A stretch of 64,000 bases of DNA from Amorphus sp040750475 (lineage in GTDB: Bacteria; Pseudomonadota; Alphaproteobacteria; Rhizobiales; Amorphaceae), in contig NZ_JABJVY010000004.1 of the NCBI RefSeq assembly GCF_040750475.1, forward strand, positions 62,001 to 126,000, given 5' to 3'. The first letter of the stretch is position 1; every line of letters starts with the position of its first letter. Both the position numbers and the translations under genes were made by a program. The notes below the pieces were generated by a model. That model saw only the letters and a list, made by a program, of their open reading frames with translations. It was not told where the DNA came from and made no database searches. This document shows, piece after piece, positions 41,080 to 50,401 of this stretch.

Positions 41080-42471
41080 ATGAACGCAAACCTCGCAGCC
41101 ATTCTCTATCTCGTCGCCGGCGTCCTGTTCATCCTGGCGTTGCGCGGCCTCTCCCATCCGGAAAGCTCGCGCCGGGGCAATCACTACGGCATGGTCGGCA
41201 TGGCGATTGCCGTGCTCACCACGCTGGCGGTGTCGGCCCCGTCCGCATCGGGCTGGTTCTGGATCATCCTGGCGATTGCCATCGGCGGCGTGCTCGGTGG
41301 CGTGATCGCCAAGCGCATCGCCATGACCGCGATGCCGCAGCTTGTCGCCGCCTTCCACTCGCTGGTCGGTCTCGCCGCGGTGTTCGTGGCCGCCGGCGCG
41401 CTCTATGCGCCGGAGGCCTTCGGTATCGGCCATCCCGGCGCGATCCACGGTGCCAGCCTGGTAGAAATGTCGATCGGCGTGGCGATCGGCGCCATCACCT
41501 TCACCGGCTCCGTGATCGCCTTCCTGAAGCTCGACGGCCGCATGTCCGGCAAGCCGATCATCCTGCCGGCCCGCCATCTGGTGAATGCCGCGCTGGCGAT
41601 CGCGCTGATCGTGCTGGTGATCCTGTTCGTCACCACCGAGATCCACGCCCTGTTCTGGCTGATCACCATTCTGGCGCTGGTGCTGGGCGGGCTGATCATC
41701 GTGCCGATCGGCGGCGCGGACATGCCGGTCGTGGTGTCGATGCTGAACTCCTACTCCGGCTGGGCCGCCGCCGGCATCGGCTTCACGCTCGGCAACACCG
41801 CGCTGATTATCACCGGCGCGTTGGTCGGCTCGTCGGGCGCGATCCTGTCCTACATCATGTGCAAGGGCATGAACCGCTCCTTCATCTCGGTGATCCTGGG
41901 CGGTTTCGGTGGCGAAAGCGCGGGCCCGGCCGACGATCTCGGCGACCGCACGGTGAAGCAGGGTTCGGCGGAAGACGCGGCCTTCATCATGAAGAACGCG
42001 GGCAAGGTCATCATCGTGCCGGGCTACGGCATGGCGGTGGCCCAGGCCCAGCATGCGCTGCGGGAGATGTCGGACGAGCTGAAGGAGGCCGGCGTGGAGG
42101 TGAAGTACGCGATCCATCCGGTCGCCGGCCGCATGCCCGGCCACATGAACGTGCTGCTCGCCGAAGCCCAGGTGCCGTACGACGAGGTCTTCGAGCTGGA
42201 GGACATCAACTCGGAGTTCCAGCAGGCCGACGTCGCCTTCGTCATCGGCGCCAACGACGTCACCAACCCGGCCGCGCGCGACGATCCCTCCTCGCCGATC
42301 TACGGCATGCCGATCCTGGACGTGGACAAGGCCGGCACCTGCCTGTTCGTCAAGCGCTCGCTCGGCTCCGGCTACGCCGGCATCGACAACTCCTTGTTCT
42401 ACAAGGACAACACAATGATGCTGTTCGGCGACGCCAAGAAGATGGTCGAGGAGATCGTCAAGGGGCTCTGA
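41080..42471 (+). CDS. pntB: NAD(P) transhydrogenase subunit beta
   Basis: A 463-residue subunit with nine or so membrane helices and a C-terminal NADP-binding domain (VPGYGMAVAQAQHALREMSD, HPVAGRMPGHMNVLLAEA, GANDVTNPAA, MPILDVDKAGTCLFVKRSL). Start ATG 41080 follows pntAB by 13 bases. Its TGA is directly followed by a palindromic repeat and, 160 bases on, a strong terminator. Confidence 0.96.
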   Translation: MNANLAAILYLVAGVLFILALRGLSHPESSRRGNHYGMVGMAIAVLTTLAVSAPSASGWFWIILAIAIGGVLGGVIAKRIAMTAMPQLVAAFHSLVGLAAVFVAAGALYAPEAFGIGHPGAIHGASLVEMSIGVAIGAITFTGSVIAFLKLDGRMSGKPIILPARHLVNAALAIALIVLVILFVTTEIHALFWLITILALVLGGLIIVPIGGADMPVVVSMLNSYSGWAAAGIGFTLGNTALIITGALVGSSGAILSYIMCKGMNRSFISVILGGFGGESAGPADDLGDRTVKQGSAEDAAFIMKNAGKVIIVPGYGMAVAQAQHALREMSDELKEAGVEVKYAIHPVAGRMPGHMNVLLAEAQVPYDEVFELEDINSEFQQADVAFVIGANDVTNPAARDDPSSPIYGMPILDVDKAGTCLFVKRSLGSGYAGIDNSLFYKDNTMMLFGDAKKMVEEIVKGL

Positions 42472-42515
42472 GCAAATCCAGGAAAAGTGGAAACCGGTTT
42501 TCCGTCCGGATTTGC
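42472..42515 (+). repeat. Palindromic repeat abutting the pntB stop
   Basis: Begins on the base after TGA. Outer arms GCAAATCC and GGATTTGC, inner arms GGAAAA and TTTTCC, loop GTGGAAACCGG. Both stems are perfect. Confidence 0.85.
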
Positions 42516-42528
42516 GTCTAAAGACTCT

Positions 42529-42612
42529 TTTCGCTCACGCCAGCACGCGTTACTCGCGGCTCGCGTGGGCGGCCTGACCGGCTGGCGTGCAGTCGCGCGC
42601 TGGCCTCACGGA
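42529..42612. repeat. Module B repeat after pntB
   Basis: TCGCTCACGCCAG at the start and GTCGCGCGCTGGCCTC near the end, with GC-rich interior; same module as at 26862-26950 and 49772-49853. It directly follows a copy of the palindrome, as in the other mosaic. Confidence 0.5.
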
Positions 42613-42629
42613 CTGGAAGCCCCCATAAC

Positions 42630-42665
42630 GCCCCGGACGATCCTCGTCCGGGGCTTTTTCTTTGG
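42630..42665 (+). terminator. Intrinsic terminator of the pnt operon
   Basis: A perfect 11-bp stem GCCCCGGACGA / TCGTCCGGGGC with a 3-base loop, then TTTTTCTTT. One of the strongest terminators in the window. Confidence 0.92.
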
Positions 42666-42710
42666 TCGAGCCCCGCCTTCCCCATCGAAGAAAATACCGA
42701 CTGGCCGCGC

Positions 42711-44387
42711 CTACTCGCGGACCCGCTCAAAGACGAACTGGCCGGCATCCAGGCGCGGGCCATCGCGTTCGACGACGAAATTGCCGGACCGCTCCGACGT
42801 CAAAATGACCCGACCTCCCGGAAGTTCCTCGTAGGTCCCGGCCTGCACCAGCCCGGTGGACAGAGACACCAGCACGCGGCTGTCGTCGATGAACTCCAGT
42901 TTCTCGATCAGCGTATTGCCAGACGCCAGTCGGTAGGTGCGACCGACGAGTGGGCCGGCCTCGGCGGCCGCGAGCGCGCTTTCGATCTCCGCCAGGCGTG
43001 CCTCGACGGCGTCGATATATTGTTGGGCATAGGGAGCGAGCGGTTCCGGCCAGTCCCGGACCCGGTAGCGCTCGCGCGCCAACCCGGGCAAGGTCTTTTC
43101 GTCTACCGGAGCGGTTTGCAGCGCTGGTAGATAATAGGTCTGGAGCACCGCTTCCGCGCGCTCTTCAAGGAGCGGGATCGTCGCCGCCTTGAAGTCTTTC
43201 AGCTCCGCCTCCATCCCATGGTCGGCAAGGAGGCTCGTCTGGCGATCATAGTCCAACAGCGACCGGTTGAGACCCTTCGGTCCTTCCGGCGCCGTCTTGA
43301 TCCGCTCGATCCGTTCCGCCGAGGCGCCGCGGATCACGTCGGGATAGAGCGCCTGGATCCGCTGGCGAACCTCCGCCTGCTCTTCGCGGGAGAGCGAGCG
43401 AAAGGCATGGCTGGAATGAAGGTCCATCAGCATCATCAATCCGCCGGTGCCCGGCTGGACCGCTTCGAGCCATTGGTCCACCTCGGAGGCTGCCGCCGTA
43501 GCCATGCCCTCCTTCTGTTCGGCGATCGCAGCCTCGATCTGTTCGCGCCGCGTTGGGTCCAGAAGGTCGAGCAACGGCGCTTTGGCAAGCTCGTCGAGCT
43601 TGCGCATCGTGGCCGGATCCGGCCTGGCCGAAGGCCCCGTCTTCAAGGTTTCGATCTCGGCCAGCAAGATTGCGGCAAGCTCCGCCCGGCGGACGTCGAG
43701 CTGGCGAGCCACTTCCGGAGCGAAGCGCTCCTCCAGGGCGTCCGGCGGCAGGTGCCCCCAGGAATTAAGGATGTTCAACTCGACCAACCCGCCCGCACGC
43801 AGGGGCGGCGGCAGATCGCGAAGCATCCCGCGCAGCTTGGTGAAGGTCTCCGCAGTGTGCTCTTGCGACAGCGTCTCGAGAAACACGAGGATCGGCAGGC
43901 TGAAGGGCTGCGCGGCGATGGTCTCGAGCGCGCCGGGAACCCGCTTCAGCGCCGCCGCGCTGGCGCCCAGATAGTCTTGACCCTGCTTTGCCCACTCGCG
44001 CGCTGCGGCAAGCGCCGCAGCCTGATCGGCGTCTTCGGCTGCATGGGCACAGCGCCGCAGCGCATTTTCGAGCTGGCGCATCTCCTGCTTGGTCCAGCTC
44101 TCGCCCGTTGACCCGAACAGGGTCGCTGCCTCCGACGTGCGAAAGGCACCGGGCAAAATGACCCGCCGGGGCCTGGACGATTGCCCCCCGATCGCAATGT
44201 CGAGATCGCTTTTCGGTCCCTCTTCCGCCCATTCCGCCAGCGGACCACACTCCGGGATCGAGATATCGGCTTCCGCCACCCCGGGCGCCATTGCCAAGGC
44301 TCCTGAGACCAAGACCCCGGCTGCACGGGAAAGATAGCGGCGCGGCAAACCTGCCTCGCCAGAAAAAAGGATCGATCGATTGCTCAC
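42711..44387 (-). CDS. Large exported protein of unknown function
   Basis: About 558 residues from GTG 44387. A long signal peptide region (RRYLSRAAGVLVSGALAMAPG, cleavage near AEAD) precedes a mostly helical, Ala/Glu/Leu-rich chain with low-complexity coiled stretches (ADQAAALAAAREWAKQG, RREQIEAAIAEQKEGMAT) and a C-terminal beta-rich segment (VGRTYRLASGNTLIEKLEFI, RVLVSLSTGLVQAGTYEEL). No family recognised. It faces the pnt operon with no shared control seen and ends near the pnt terminator. Confidence 0.7.
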   Translation of the reverse strand: MSNRSILFSGEAGLPRRYLSRAAGVLVSGALAMAPGVAEADISIPECGPLAEWAEEGPKSDLDIAIGGQSSRPRRVILPGAFRTSEAATLFGSTGESWTKQEMRQLENALRRCAHAAEDADQAAALAAAREWAKQGQDYLGASAAALKRVPGALETIAAQPFSLPILVFLETLSQEHTAETFTKLRGMLRDLPPPLRAGGLVELNILNSWGHLPPDALEERFAPEVARQLDVRRAELAAILLAEIETLKTGPSARPDPATMRKLDELAKAPLLDLLDPTRREQIEAAIAEQKEGMATAAASEVDQWLEAVQPGTGGLMMLMDLHSSHAFRSLSREEQAEVRQRIQALYPDVIRGASAERIERIKTAPEGPKGLNRSLLDYDRQTSLLADHGMEAELKDFKAATIPLLEERAEAVLQTYYLPALQTAPVDEKTLPGLARERYRVRDWPEPLAPYAQQYIDAVEARLAEIESALAAAEAGPLVGRTYRLASGNTLIEKLEFIDDSRVLVSLSTGLVQAGTYEELPGGRVILTSERSGNFVVERDGPRLDAGQFVFERVRE

Positions 44388-44477
44388 TGGCCTCGCCCCC
44401 GCGCTCAGTCTCTCCGCGCGATATCGTAGAAGACGAGGCCGGTAGGTAAACAGGGGAATTTCACCCTAATGGCTGCC

Positions 44478-45077
44478 TTACCGCGCCTCTGCGCCGAGCT
44501 TTCGCATCGTGTCGAGCCACTGCGTGCGCCGGGCATCGTCGACAGTCTCCACGCCGCCGAACAGCGTTTCGCGGATCGGCTTGACGCCAACCACGCCGAG
44601 AACGCTGCGTTCGAACGCTCGCACGCCGTGTCCGAAATACCACCAGCGAAACACGGCCGCCGGCATGCCCATGGTCGCGACGATCCGGGCGGATTTGCCC
44701 GCAAGACGCCCCTTCGGCCAGCCGCGCCCGTTGGTATCCTCAAACATGTCGCTCCGATGCAGCACCTGCTCAAAGAAGCCCTTGGTGAGCGCCGGCAAGG
44801 TCCCCAGCCAGAGCGGAAAGACCACCACCAGATGGTCGGCAGCCAGAAGCGCCTCTTTCGCTGGCACCAATACCTCCGGGACCGGGTCGTTGTCGAAGGC
44901 GGCCGGGCAGCGCAGGATCGGAAAATCCAGCTTCGCGACATCGATGACGGCGACCTCATGGCCCGCGCCGCGCGCGCCTTCGCAATAGGCGTCGGCCAGC
45001 ACCTGACAGAGGTGGTCCGGATTGGGATCGGGATGGCCCTGGACGAGGGCAATGGAGCGGGGCGCACGCTCGGACAT
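44478..45077 (-). CDS. NAD(P)H dehydrogenase (quinone)-like flavoprotein
   Basis: A 199-residue flavodoxin-fold protein related to KefF/MdaB: VQGHPDPNPDHLCQVLADAY, DHLVVVFPLWLGTLPALTKG and FEQVLHRSDMFEDTNGRGWP are characteristic of NAD(P)H:quinone reductases. Substrate not predictable. Single gene. Confidence 0.85.
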   Translation of the reverse strand: MSERAPRSIALVQGHPDPNPDHLCQVLADAYCEGARGAGHEVAVIDVAKLDFPILRCPAAFDNDPVPEVLVPAKEALLAADHLVVVFPLWLGTLPALTKGFFEQVLHRSDMFEDTNGRGWPKGRLAGKSARIVATMGMPAAVFRWWYFGHGVRAFERSVLGVVGVKPIRETLFGGVETVDDARRTQWLDTMRKLGAEAR

Positions 45078-45626
45078 GGGCGGTTCCTTTCACAGACGGC
45101 GGGACACTCCTGTCAGGCTCCGAAGGCCCGGTCTTTGAGACGGATCAGCCGACGGGCGGAAAATCTTTCCTGCTCCTGTCCGGTAATTTCCCAAGCTTCC
45201 GAGAGCGGTCGCGCTTTTTTTGACAAGTCCCGGCCGGAAAATCGGTTCCCGCTTTTCTGAGGAGCTGTCGAAGCAAGCCCGACCGCCCGTCGGCATGAGC
45301 TCAACGCACCGTCCCACCGCCACTTGTTGCGTGCTCGATGTCGCCGGGCGACGGGCCGTCTGTCGCATTCACGGGATCGCGGTCGCCCTAGCCCCGCCAT
45401 AGTGGCAGCCGGACAGTGGTTCGGCTCCGGCATCGCCCCCGACCAGACTGCCAAGCTCAAAGCGCCGAGCGAAAAAGTGGGTACCGGTTTTTCGCGATAA
45501 CGGCGCGCCACCGAAATACGAGCATCGGGCGACGTGGACAAACCGCCAGATGCTCCAGATCGAACGGAATGCGGGGAACGACCCACGGCGACGGGCCGGA
45601 CCGGGTCACATTTGGAGTCGGTTGCC
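45078..45626. other. 549-base intergenic region with two palindromic repeats
   Basis: Holds a weak inverted copy of the palindrome near 45236-45262 and a good copy at 45462-45506. No gene, riboswitch or convincing promoter for the downstream oxidoreductase gene was found. Confidence 0.55.
45462..45506 (+). repeat. Palindromic repeat, intergenic copy
   Basis: Outer arms GCGCCG and CGGCGC, inner arms GCGAAAAA and TTTTTCGC, loop GTGGGTACCGG. Stem sequences differ from other copies but remain fully paired, while the loop is conserved. Confidence 0.8.
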
Positions 45627-48134
45627 ATGAAAAGCCATGCGCGCGCAGTCGTGATCGGCGGAGGGGTGGTCGGTGTCTCGACCCTCTATCACCTCGCCAA
45701 AAAGGGATGGGACGATGTCGCGCTGATCGAGCGCAAGGAGCTGACCTCCGGCTCGACCTGGCACGCCGCAGGCCTGCTTCCGCTGTTCAACGTCTCCTAC
45801 TCGGTCGGCCAGATCCACAAATACTCCGTCAAGTTTTACGAGGAGCTGGAGGCGGAAACCGGCCAGGACGTCGGCCTTCGTAAGGTCTCCAATATCCGCA
45901 TCGCCCGCACCCGCGATCGCTGGGACGAGTTCATGTATTATGCCGGCATCGCGGAGACGATCGGCGTCGACGTGAAGATCCTGACGCCGGATGAGATCAA
46001 GGAGATCTGGCCGCTGTGCGAGACCGACGGTCTTCTGGGCGGGATCCAGCACCCCGACGACGGCTACGTTCAGCCGGCCGATCTCACCCAGGCCCTCGCC
46101 AAGGGCGCCCGTGCGCGGGGTGCGGAGATCAACCGCTACACCACCGTTCTCGGCATCGAGCAGACCCGTTCCGGCGAATGGCTGGTGAAGACCGACAAGG
46201 GCGACATCACCTGCGAGCACGTGATCTCGGCCACCGGCAACTTCGCCCGCAAGACCGGTGCCATGGTCGGCCTCGACCTGCCCGTGATCCCGGTGGAGCA
46301 TCAGTATATCGTTACCGAGGCGCATCCCGCCATCAAGGAGCGCAAGGCCCAGGGGCTGCCGGAGATGGGCGTGCTGCGCGAGGCCGATTCCTCATGGTAT
46401 ATGCGCGAGGAGGCCGGCGGCCTGCTGCTTGGCCCCTATGAGGTCGGCGCGCCGTGCTGCTACGTCGACTCCCCCTCGGACCAGTCGGAATACGAGCTCT
46501 TCCAGGAGGATCTCGACCGGCTGATGCCCTATATCGAAACCGCCATCGCCCGCGTCCCGGCGTTCGGCGAAGTCGGCATCAAGAAGGTCTATAACGGCGC
46601 CATCGCCTATACCCCGGACGGCTCGCCGATCGTCGGCCCGGCCTGGGACTTGAAGAATTTTTGGCTCAACGAGGGCCATTCCTTCGGCGTGACGGCGGCC
46701 GGCGGCGCCGGCTGGCAGCTTGCGGAATGGATCGTGGAAGGCGAGCCGACCATCGACATGATGGGCGTCGACCCGCGCCGGTTCGGCCCCTATGCCACTC
46801 GCGGCTATCTGCGCGAGAAGAACGAGGAGGCCTACGCCAACGTCTTCACCGTCCACTATCCGGACGAGGAGCGTTTGGCCGGCCGGCCGCTCAAGCGCGC
46901 GCCCTGCTATGACCGCATGAAGGAGCTCGGCGCCGTTTTCGGCTCCGTCTACGGCTGGGAGCGGCCGAACTGGTTCGCCCCGGAAGGCTTCGGCATCGAC
47001 GCCGACAAGCTCGACAAGCCGGACGTGCTCTTGAACCACAACCATCCCGCCCCCGCCGCCGACGGCAAGGTGAAAGAGGTCTGGTCGTTCCGTCGGTCGA
47101 ACTATTTCGAGCAAGTGGGCGCCGAGGCTCGCCACGTTCACCAGCAGGCCGGCCTGCTCGACATGTCGGCCTTTTCCAAGTTCGAGGTCTGGGGTCCGGG
47201 GGCGGAAGCTTGGCTCGATTCCCTCGTCGCCAATCGCATCCCGAAGATTGGCCGGATCGGACTTGCCCATCTTTTGACCCCGTCGGGCGGCGTGCGCTCG
47301 GAGTTCACGATCTATCGGGAGGGGCCGCAGCGCTTCTATCTGGTCTCCGCCGGCGCGTTCGAGCGGCACGACTTCGATACCTTGCAGAAGCTTCTGCCGG
47401 CCGACGGCTCGGTGATGCTGCAGAAGGTGACAACCCAGTATGGCGTGCTGGTGCTGGCCGGTCCGGAGGCACGCAACGTCTTGCAGACGCTAACCGATAC
47501 GGACCTGTCGACGCCCGCCTTTCCCTGGCTCAGCGGCAAGACCATCAATGTCGGCCATGCCACGGCCAAGGCGCTGCGCGTGAACTTCGTCGGCGAGCTC
47601 GGCTGGGAGCTGCATCATCCGATCGAAATGCAGACCACCATTTTCGATCTGCTGATGGAGGCCGGAAAGCCCTATGGGCTGAAGCCGTTCGGCATCCGCG
47701 CCATGGACGCGATGCGTATCGAGAAGTCCTACCGGCTGATCCCGCGTGAGCTGTCGGTGGAATATGCCGCGCTGGAATCCGGTCTCGACCGGTTCGTGTA
47801 CCTGAACAAGGCCGGCTTCATCGGCCGCGACGCACTGGTCAAGCGCCAGCAGCAGGGCTTCGACTGGGCGTTCGCGACCTTGAACGTGCATGAGATTTCG
47901 GAGGCGGACGCGCGCGGCAATGAGCCGATCTATGTCGACGGCAAGCTGGTCGGGCGTGCGACGTCCGGCGGCTTCGGCTGGCGGACCGACCAGAGCTTCG
48001 CGCTCGGCATGGTCCGTCCGGAACTCGCCGAGGTCGGGACCGAGCTGGAGATCTCCATCCTCGGCAAGCGCCACATGGCGACGGTGGTGGCCGAATCCCC
48101 GTTCGATCCGGACAATGCCCGGCTTCGGGCCTAA
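45627..48134 (+). CDS. FAD-dependent oxidoreductase with GcvT domain (sarcosine/dimethylglycine dehydrogenase-like)
   Basis: An 835-residue two-part enzyme. Residues 1-370 are a DAO domain (AVVIGGGVVGVSTLYHLAKK, GSTWHAAGLLPL with the histidine that in relatives binds FAD, and GIAYTPDGSPIVGPAWDL); 370-430 an FAO_M linker; 430-710 a GCV_T folate-binding domain (MSAFSKFEVWGPGAEAWLDS, GELGWELHHPIE); 720-810 GCV_T_C. Such enzymes demethylate N-methylated glycines or related compounds, passing the one-carbon unit to tetrahydrofolate. The exact substrate is unknown. Single gene. Confidence 0.9.
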   Translation: MKSHARAVVIGGGVVGVSTLYHLAKKGWDDVALIERKELTSGSTWHAAGLLPLFNVSYSVGQIHKYSVKFYEELEAETGQDVGLRKVSNIRIARTRDRWDEFMYYAGIAETIGVDVKILTPDEIKEIWPLCETDGLLGGIQHPDDGYVQPADLTQALAKGARARGAEINRYTTVLGIEQTRSGEWLVKTDKGDITCEHVISATGNFARKTGAMVGLDLPVIPVEHQYIVTEAHPAIKERKAQGLPEMGVLREADSSWYMREEAGGLLLGPYEVGAPCCYVDSPSDQSEYELFQEDLDRLMPYIETAIARVPAFGEVGIKKVYNGAIAYTPDGSPIVGPAWDLKNFWLNEGHSFGVTAAGGAGWQLAEWIVEGEPTIDMMGVDPRRFGPYATRGYLREKNEEAYANVFTVHYPDEERLAGRPLKRAPCYDRMKELGAVFGSVYGWERPNWFAPEGFGIDADKLDKPDVLLNHNHPAPAADGKVKEVWSFRRSNYFEQVGAEARHVHQQAGLLDMSAFSKFEVWGPGAEAWLDSLVANRIPKIGRIGLAHLLTPSGGVRSEFTIYREGPQRFYLVSAGAFERHDFDTLQKLLPADGSVMLQKVTTQYGVLVLAGPEARNVLQTLTDTDLSTPAFPWLSGKTINVGHATAKALRVNFVGELGWELHHPIEMQTTIFDLLMEAGKPYGLKPFGIRAMDAMRIEKSYRLIPRELSVEYAALESGLDRFVYLNKAGFIGRDALVKRQQQGFDWAFATLNVHEISEADARGNEPIYVDGKLVGRATSGGFGWRTDQSFALGMVRPELAEVGTELEISILGKRHMATVVAESPFDPDNARLRA

Positions 48135-48183
48135 TTCCCGACGTAAACGAAACGGCCCTTTCGGCTGACCATCATTTGAGCAG

Positions 48184-48219
48184 CGGCGCCCGCATCTTCG
48201 GATCGGGCGCCGTTTCGGT
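48184..48219 (+). terminator. Intrinsic terminator after the oxidoreductase gene
   Basis: A 9-bp stem CGGCGCCCG / CGGGCGCCG with an 11-base loop then TTTCGGTTT, 50 bases after the stop codon. The U-run is broken, so efficiency is uncertain. Confidence 0.62.
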
Positions 48220-48362
48220 TTGAGGTCCGTGTCCGTCAAACGGGCTCTCGCCGCTCAAAGTTGTGACACGGCGTGCCCGTCCTTTCGTCTCGCCGCCGCC
48301 GCCTTCCCGCCCTAACCTAGTCAATGGGATCGGTGTCGCGGGCAGAGGGGCCTTTGTCTTAC

Positions 48363-48406
48363 GCGTTTCCGGACGGTGAACCGGTTCCCACTTCGCCTGG
48401 AAACGC
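48363..48406 (-). repeat. Palindromic repeat, intergenic copy
   Basis: On the minus strand: outer arms GCGTTTCC and GGAAACGC, inner arms GGCGAA and TTCACC (one mismatch), loop GTGGGAACCGG. It lies about 20 bases before the start of the DUF1194 gene and 230 after the oxidoreductase stop. Confidence 0.8.
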
Positions 48407-48427
48407 TCGAACGAAGGAGACCGAGCG

Positions 48428-49234
48428 GTGCGGTGGTGGATCCTGCGGGCCGTGGTGGCCCTAGCAACCGGGTACCCGCTCTCGGCGGCGGCCCAAGTGG
48501 ACGACGTCGTCGATATCGAGTTGGTGCTGGCTGTCGACGTGTCCTGGTCGATGGACCATGACGAGCAGATTCTCCAGCGCCAGGGCTACATGGCGGCCTT
48601 CCTCGACCCGGAAGTGACGGCCGCCATCCAGAGCGGCGACTGGGGTCGGATCGCGGTCACCTATGTGGAATGGGCCGGCGCCGGGCTACAGCACGTGCGC
48701 GTGCCATGGACCGTGGTCGATGGCGAGGACAGCGCGCAAGCGTTTGCCCACCAGTTGGCCGACGCCCCGATCGGCCGGCTGAGACGCACCTCCATATCCG
48801 GGGCGCTCGCCTTTTCCGGCACGCTCTTCGACGACAACGGCTACGAGGGCTTCCGCCGGGTGATCGACATCTCCGGCGACGGACCCAACAATATGGGCGG
48901 TCCGGTGACCGCCGAGCGCGACAAGCTGATCGAGGCCGGCGTCACCGTGAATGGCCTGCCGATCATGATCCGCCGTTCCGCCTACGACCCGTTCTTCCAG
49001 GTCGACAATCTCGACGTCTACTACGAGGACTGCGTGATCGGCGGCTTCGGGGCCTTCATGGTGGTGGTCAAGGATGCCGACGAGTTCGCCGAAGCCATCC
49101 GGCGCAAGCTGATCCTAGAGATCGCGGGAGCCCAGCCCCGCGTGGTGCCCGCCCAGGATCTGCGACCAAACGCGCCGAAGATCGATTGTCTGATCGGCGA
49201 GAAGCTCTGGCAGCGCTGGCGCGGCGGCCCCTGA
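48428..49234 (+). CDS. DUF1194 family exported protein with vWA-like MIDAS
   Basis: A 268-residue protein starting at GTG 48428 with GAAGGAG upstream. Signal peptide, then IELVLAVDVSWSMDHDEQI, whose DxSxS resembles a von Willebrand A metal site, and VIDISGDGPNNMGG, a family hallmark. Two cysteines (YYEDCVIGG, KIDCLIGE) probably form a disulfide. Widely distributed in alphaproteobacteria; function unknown, probably periplasmic metal-dependent binding. Confidence 0.88.
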   Translation: MRWWILRAVVALATGYPLSAAAQVDDVVDIELVLAVDVSWSMDHDEQILQRQGYMAAFLDPEVTAAIQSGDWGRIAVTYVEWAGAGLQHVRVPWTVVDGEDSAQAFAHQLADAPIGRLRRTSISGALAFSGTLFDDNGYEGFRRVIDISGDGPNNMGGPVTAERDKLIEAGVTVNGLPIMIRRSAYDPFFQVDNLDVYYEDCVIGGFGAFMVVVKDADEFAEAIRRKLILEIAGAQPRVVPAQDLRPNAPKIDCLIGEKLWQRWRGGP

Positions 49235-49310
49235 CCGGCCGAAGAACGCGCACGGGATTTCCCCGCACGCCATTCCTGCCTATATGGAGGGAGTGTTGCA
49301 GGGAAATGGA

Positions 49311-49748
49311 ATGGCCGAAGACATCCAGGATATCGACACCATCATCGAGGCGTTCGAGCTCATCGACGACTGGGAAGAGCGCTATCGCTACGTGATCGAG
49401 CTTGGCAAGGCGCTGCCGCCCTTTCCGGAGGAGGCGCGCACCGAGGCCAACAAGGTGCGCGGCTGCGTGTCCCAGGTCTGGCTGGAAACCACCTTCGCCT
49501 CGGAGCCGGATGGACCGCACCTTCACCTGAAGGGCGACAGCGACGCGCTGATCGTGCGCGGTCTGGTGGCGATCCTGCTGGCGCTCTATTCCGGCCAGAG
49601 CGCCCGCGGCATCCTGGAGACCGATGCGGAGGCGACGCTCGCCACGCTGGGGCTGCGCGAGCATTTGACCCCGCAGCGCTCCAACGGGCTGACGGCGATG
49701 GTCGCCCGCATCCGCCGCGACGCGGAAGCCGCCCTCGCCGCCGCCTGA
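49311..49748 (+). CDS. sufE: SufE-like sulfur transfer protein
   Basis: A 145-residue SufE: DIDTIIEAFELIDDWEERYR, YVIELGKALPPFPEEARTEA, NKVRGCVSQVWLETTF with the sulfur-accepting cysteine and GRGILETDAE-like SARGILETDAEATLATLGLR. It accepts sulfur from SufS for iron-sulfur cluster building. An ATG at 49284 is possible, but 49311 with AGGGA upstream fits the family start. Confidence 0.93.
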   Translation: MAEDIQDIDTIIEAFELIDDWEERYRYVIELGKALPPFPEEARTEANKVRGCVSQVWLETTFASEPDGPHLHLKGDSDALIVRGLVAILLALYSGQSARGILETDAEATLATLGLREHLTPQRSNGLTAMVARIRRDAEAALAAA

Positions 49749-49771
49749 GGCGGCCCAATTCTCCCTTTCCC

Positions 49772-49853
49772 GGATTTGCAAAGCCAGCGCGCGACCGCGC
49801 GCCAGCGTTAAGGCCGCGCCCGCGCAGCCGCGAGCTGGCGCGAGCGACAAATC
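49772..49853. repeat. Module B repeat after sufE
   Basis: AAGCCAGCGCGCGACCGCGCGCCAG at its left half (first 20 bases conserved with other copies), ending in GAGCTGGCGCGAGCGA. Lies between the convergent sufE and DUF6456 genes. No palindrome module is attached here. Confidence 0.55.
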
Positions 49854-49858
49854 TATTT

Positions 49859-50401
49859 CTACGCCTTCGGGCGATAATCCGGCGCGCCCCAATGGCGCGG
49901 ACCGGCGGAACGATCGGCGCCCCGCGCCTCGGCGGTATAGCCGTAGTGGCCGGCGAGCCGACCGAGCGCGATCAATAGCACCACCTTGCCGGAGCGGGCC
50001 GGCCAGCCACGTTCACGCTCAACCGTTTCCAGCCCCTTCAAGAAACAGCATACGTCGATCAACACCCCGGAGAGCTCCGGCCCGACGGTCATCAGCGCCC
50101 GGTTGACCCGCTCGCGGGCGGCCATCGCCGTATCGGTGAGATCCTGCACCCCGCCCGCAGCACCGCTTCGCCCACCCGACGGCATGCCGAGCGACAAATC
50201 CACCGACATGCGCGGCATCATCTGTCCGCGCGTGAAATCCGCCCGCAGCCGTTCGCCGGCTCTGAACTGCGCCTCGTCCAGGATCGGAGCGCCCGATCGG
50301 TCCTTGCGCCGCGCCAGCCACGCAAGTGGGCTCTCGGCGTCGTTGAAGGCAGGCCCCACGGTCGGCATGCGGGATTTCAGCTTGGCCTTGCGCGCCGCCA
50401 T
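49859..50401 (-). CDS. DUF6456 domain protein
   Basis: A 180-residue protein from ATG 50401. The C-terminal 140 residues carry the DUF6456 pattern (DEAQFRAGERLRADFTRGQM, PRMSVDLSLG, ARERVNRALMTVGPELSGVL, DVCCFLKGLETVERERGWPA, GKVVLLIALGRLAGHYGY). Function unknown, possibly a replication or cell-cycle factor. Start overlaps the stop of the HTH gene upstream by one base, forming a coupled pair. Confidence 0.85.
   Translation of the reverse strand: MAARKAKLKSRMPTVGPAFNDAESPLAWLARRKDRSGAPILDEAQFRAGERLRADFTRGQMMPRMSVDLSLGMPSGGRSGAAGGVQDLTDTAMAARERVNRALMTVGPELSGVLIDVCCFLKGLETVERERGWPARSGKVVLLIALGRLAGHYGYTAEARGADRSAGPRHWGAPDYRPKA

Noticed and set aside
45507..45626. Glycine riboswitch before the GcvT-containing oxidoreductase
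   Set aside because: No tandem aptamer pattern was found in the short leader.
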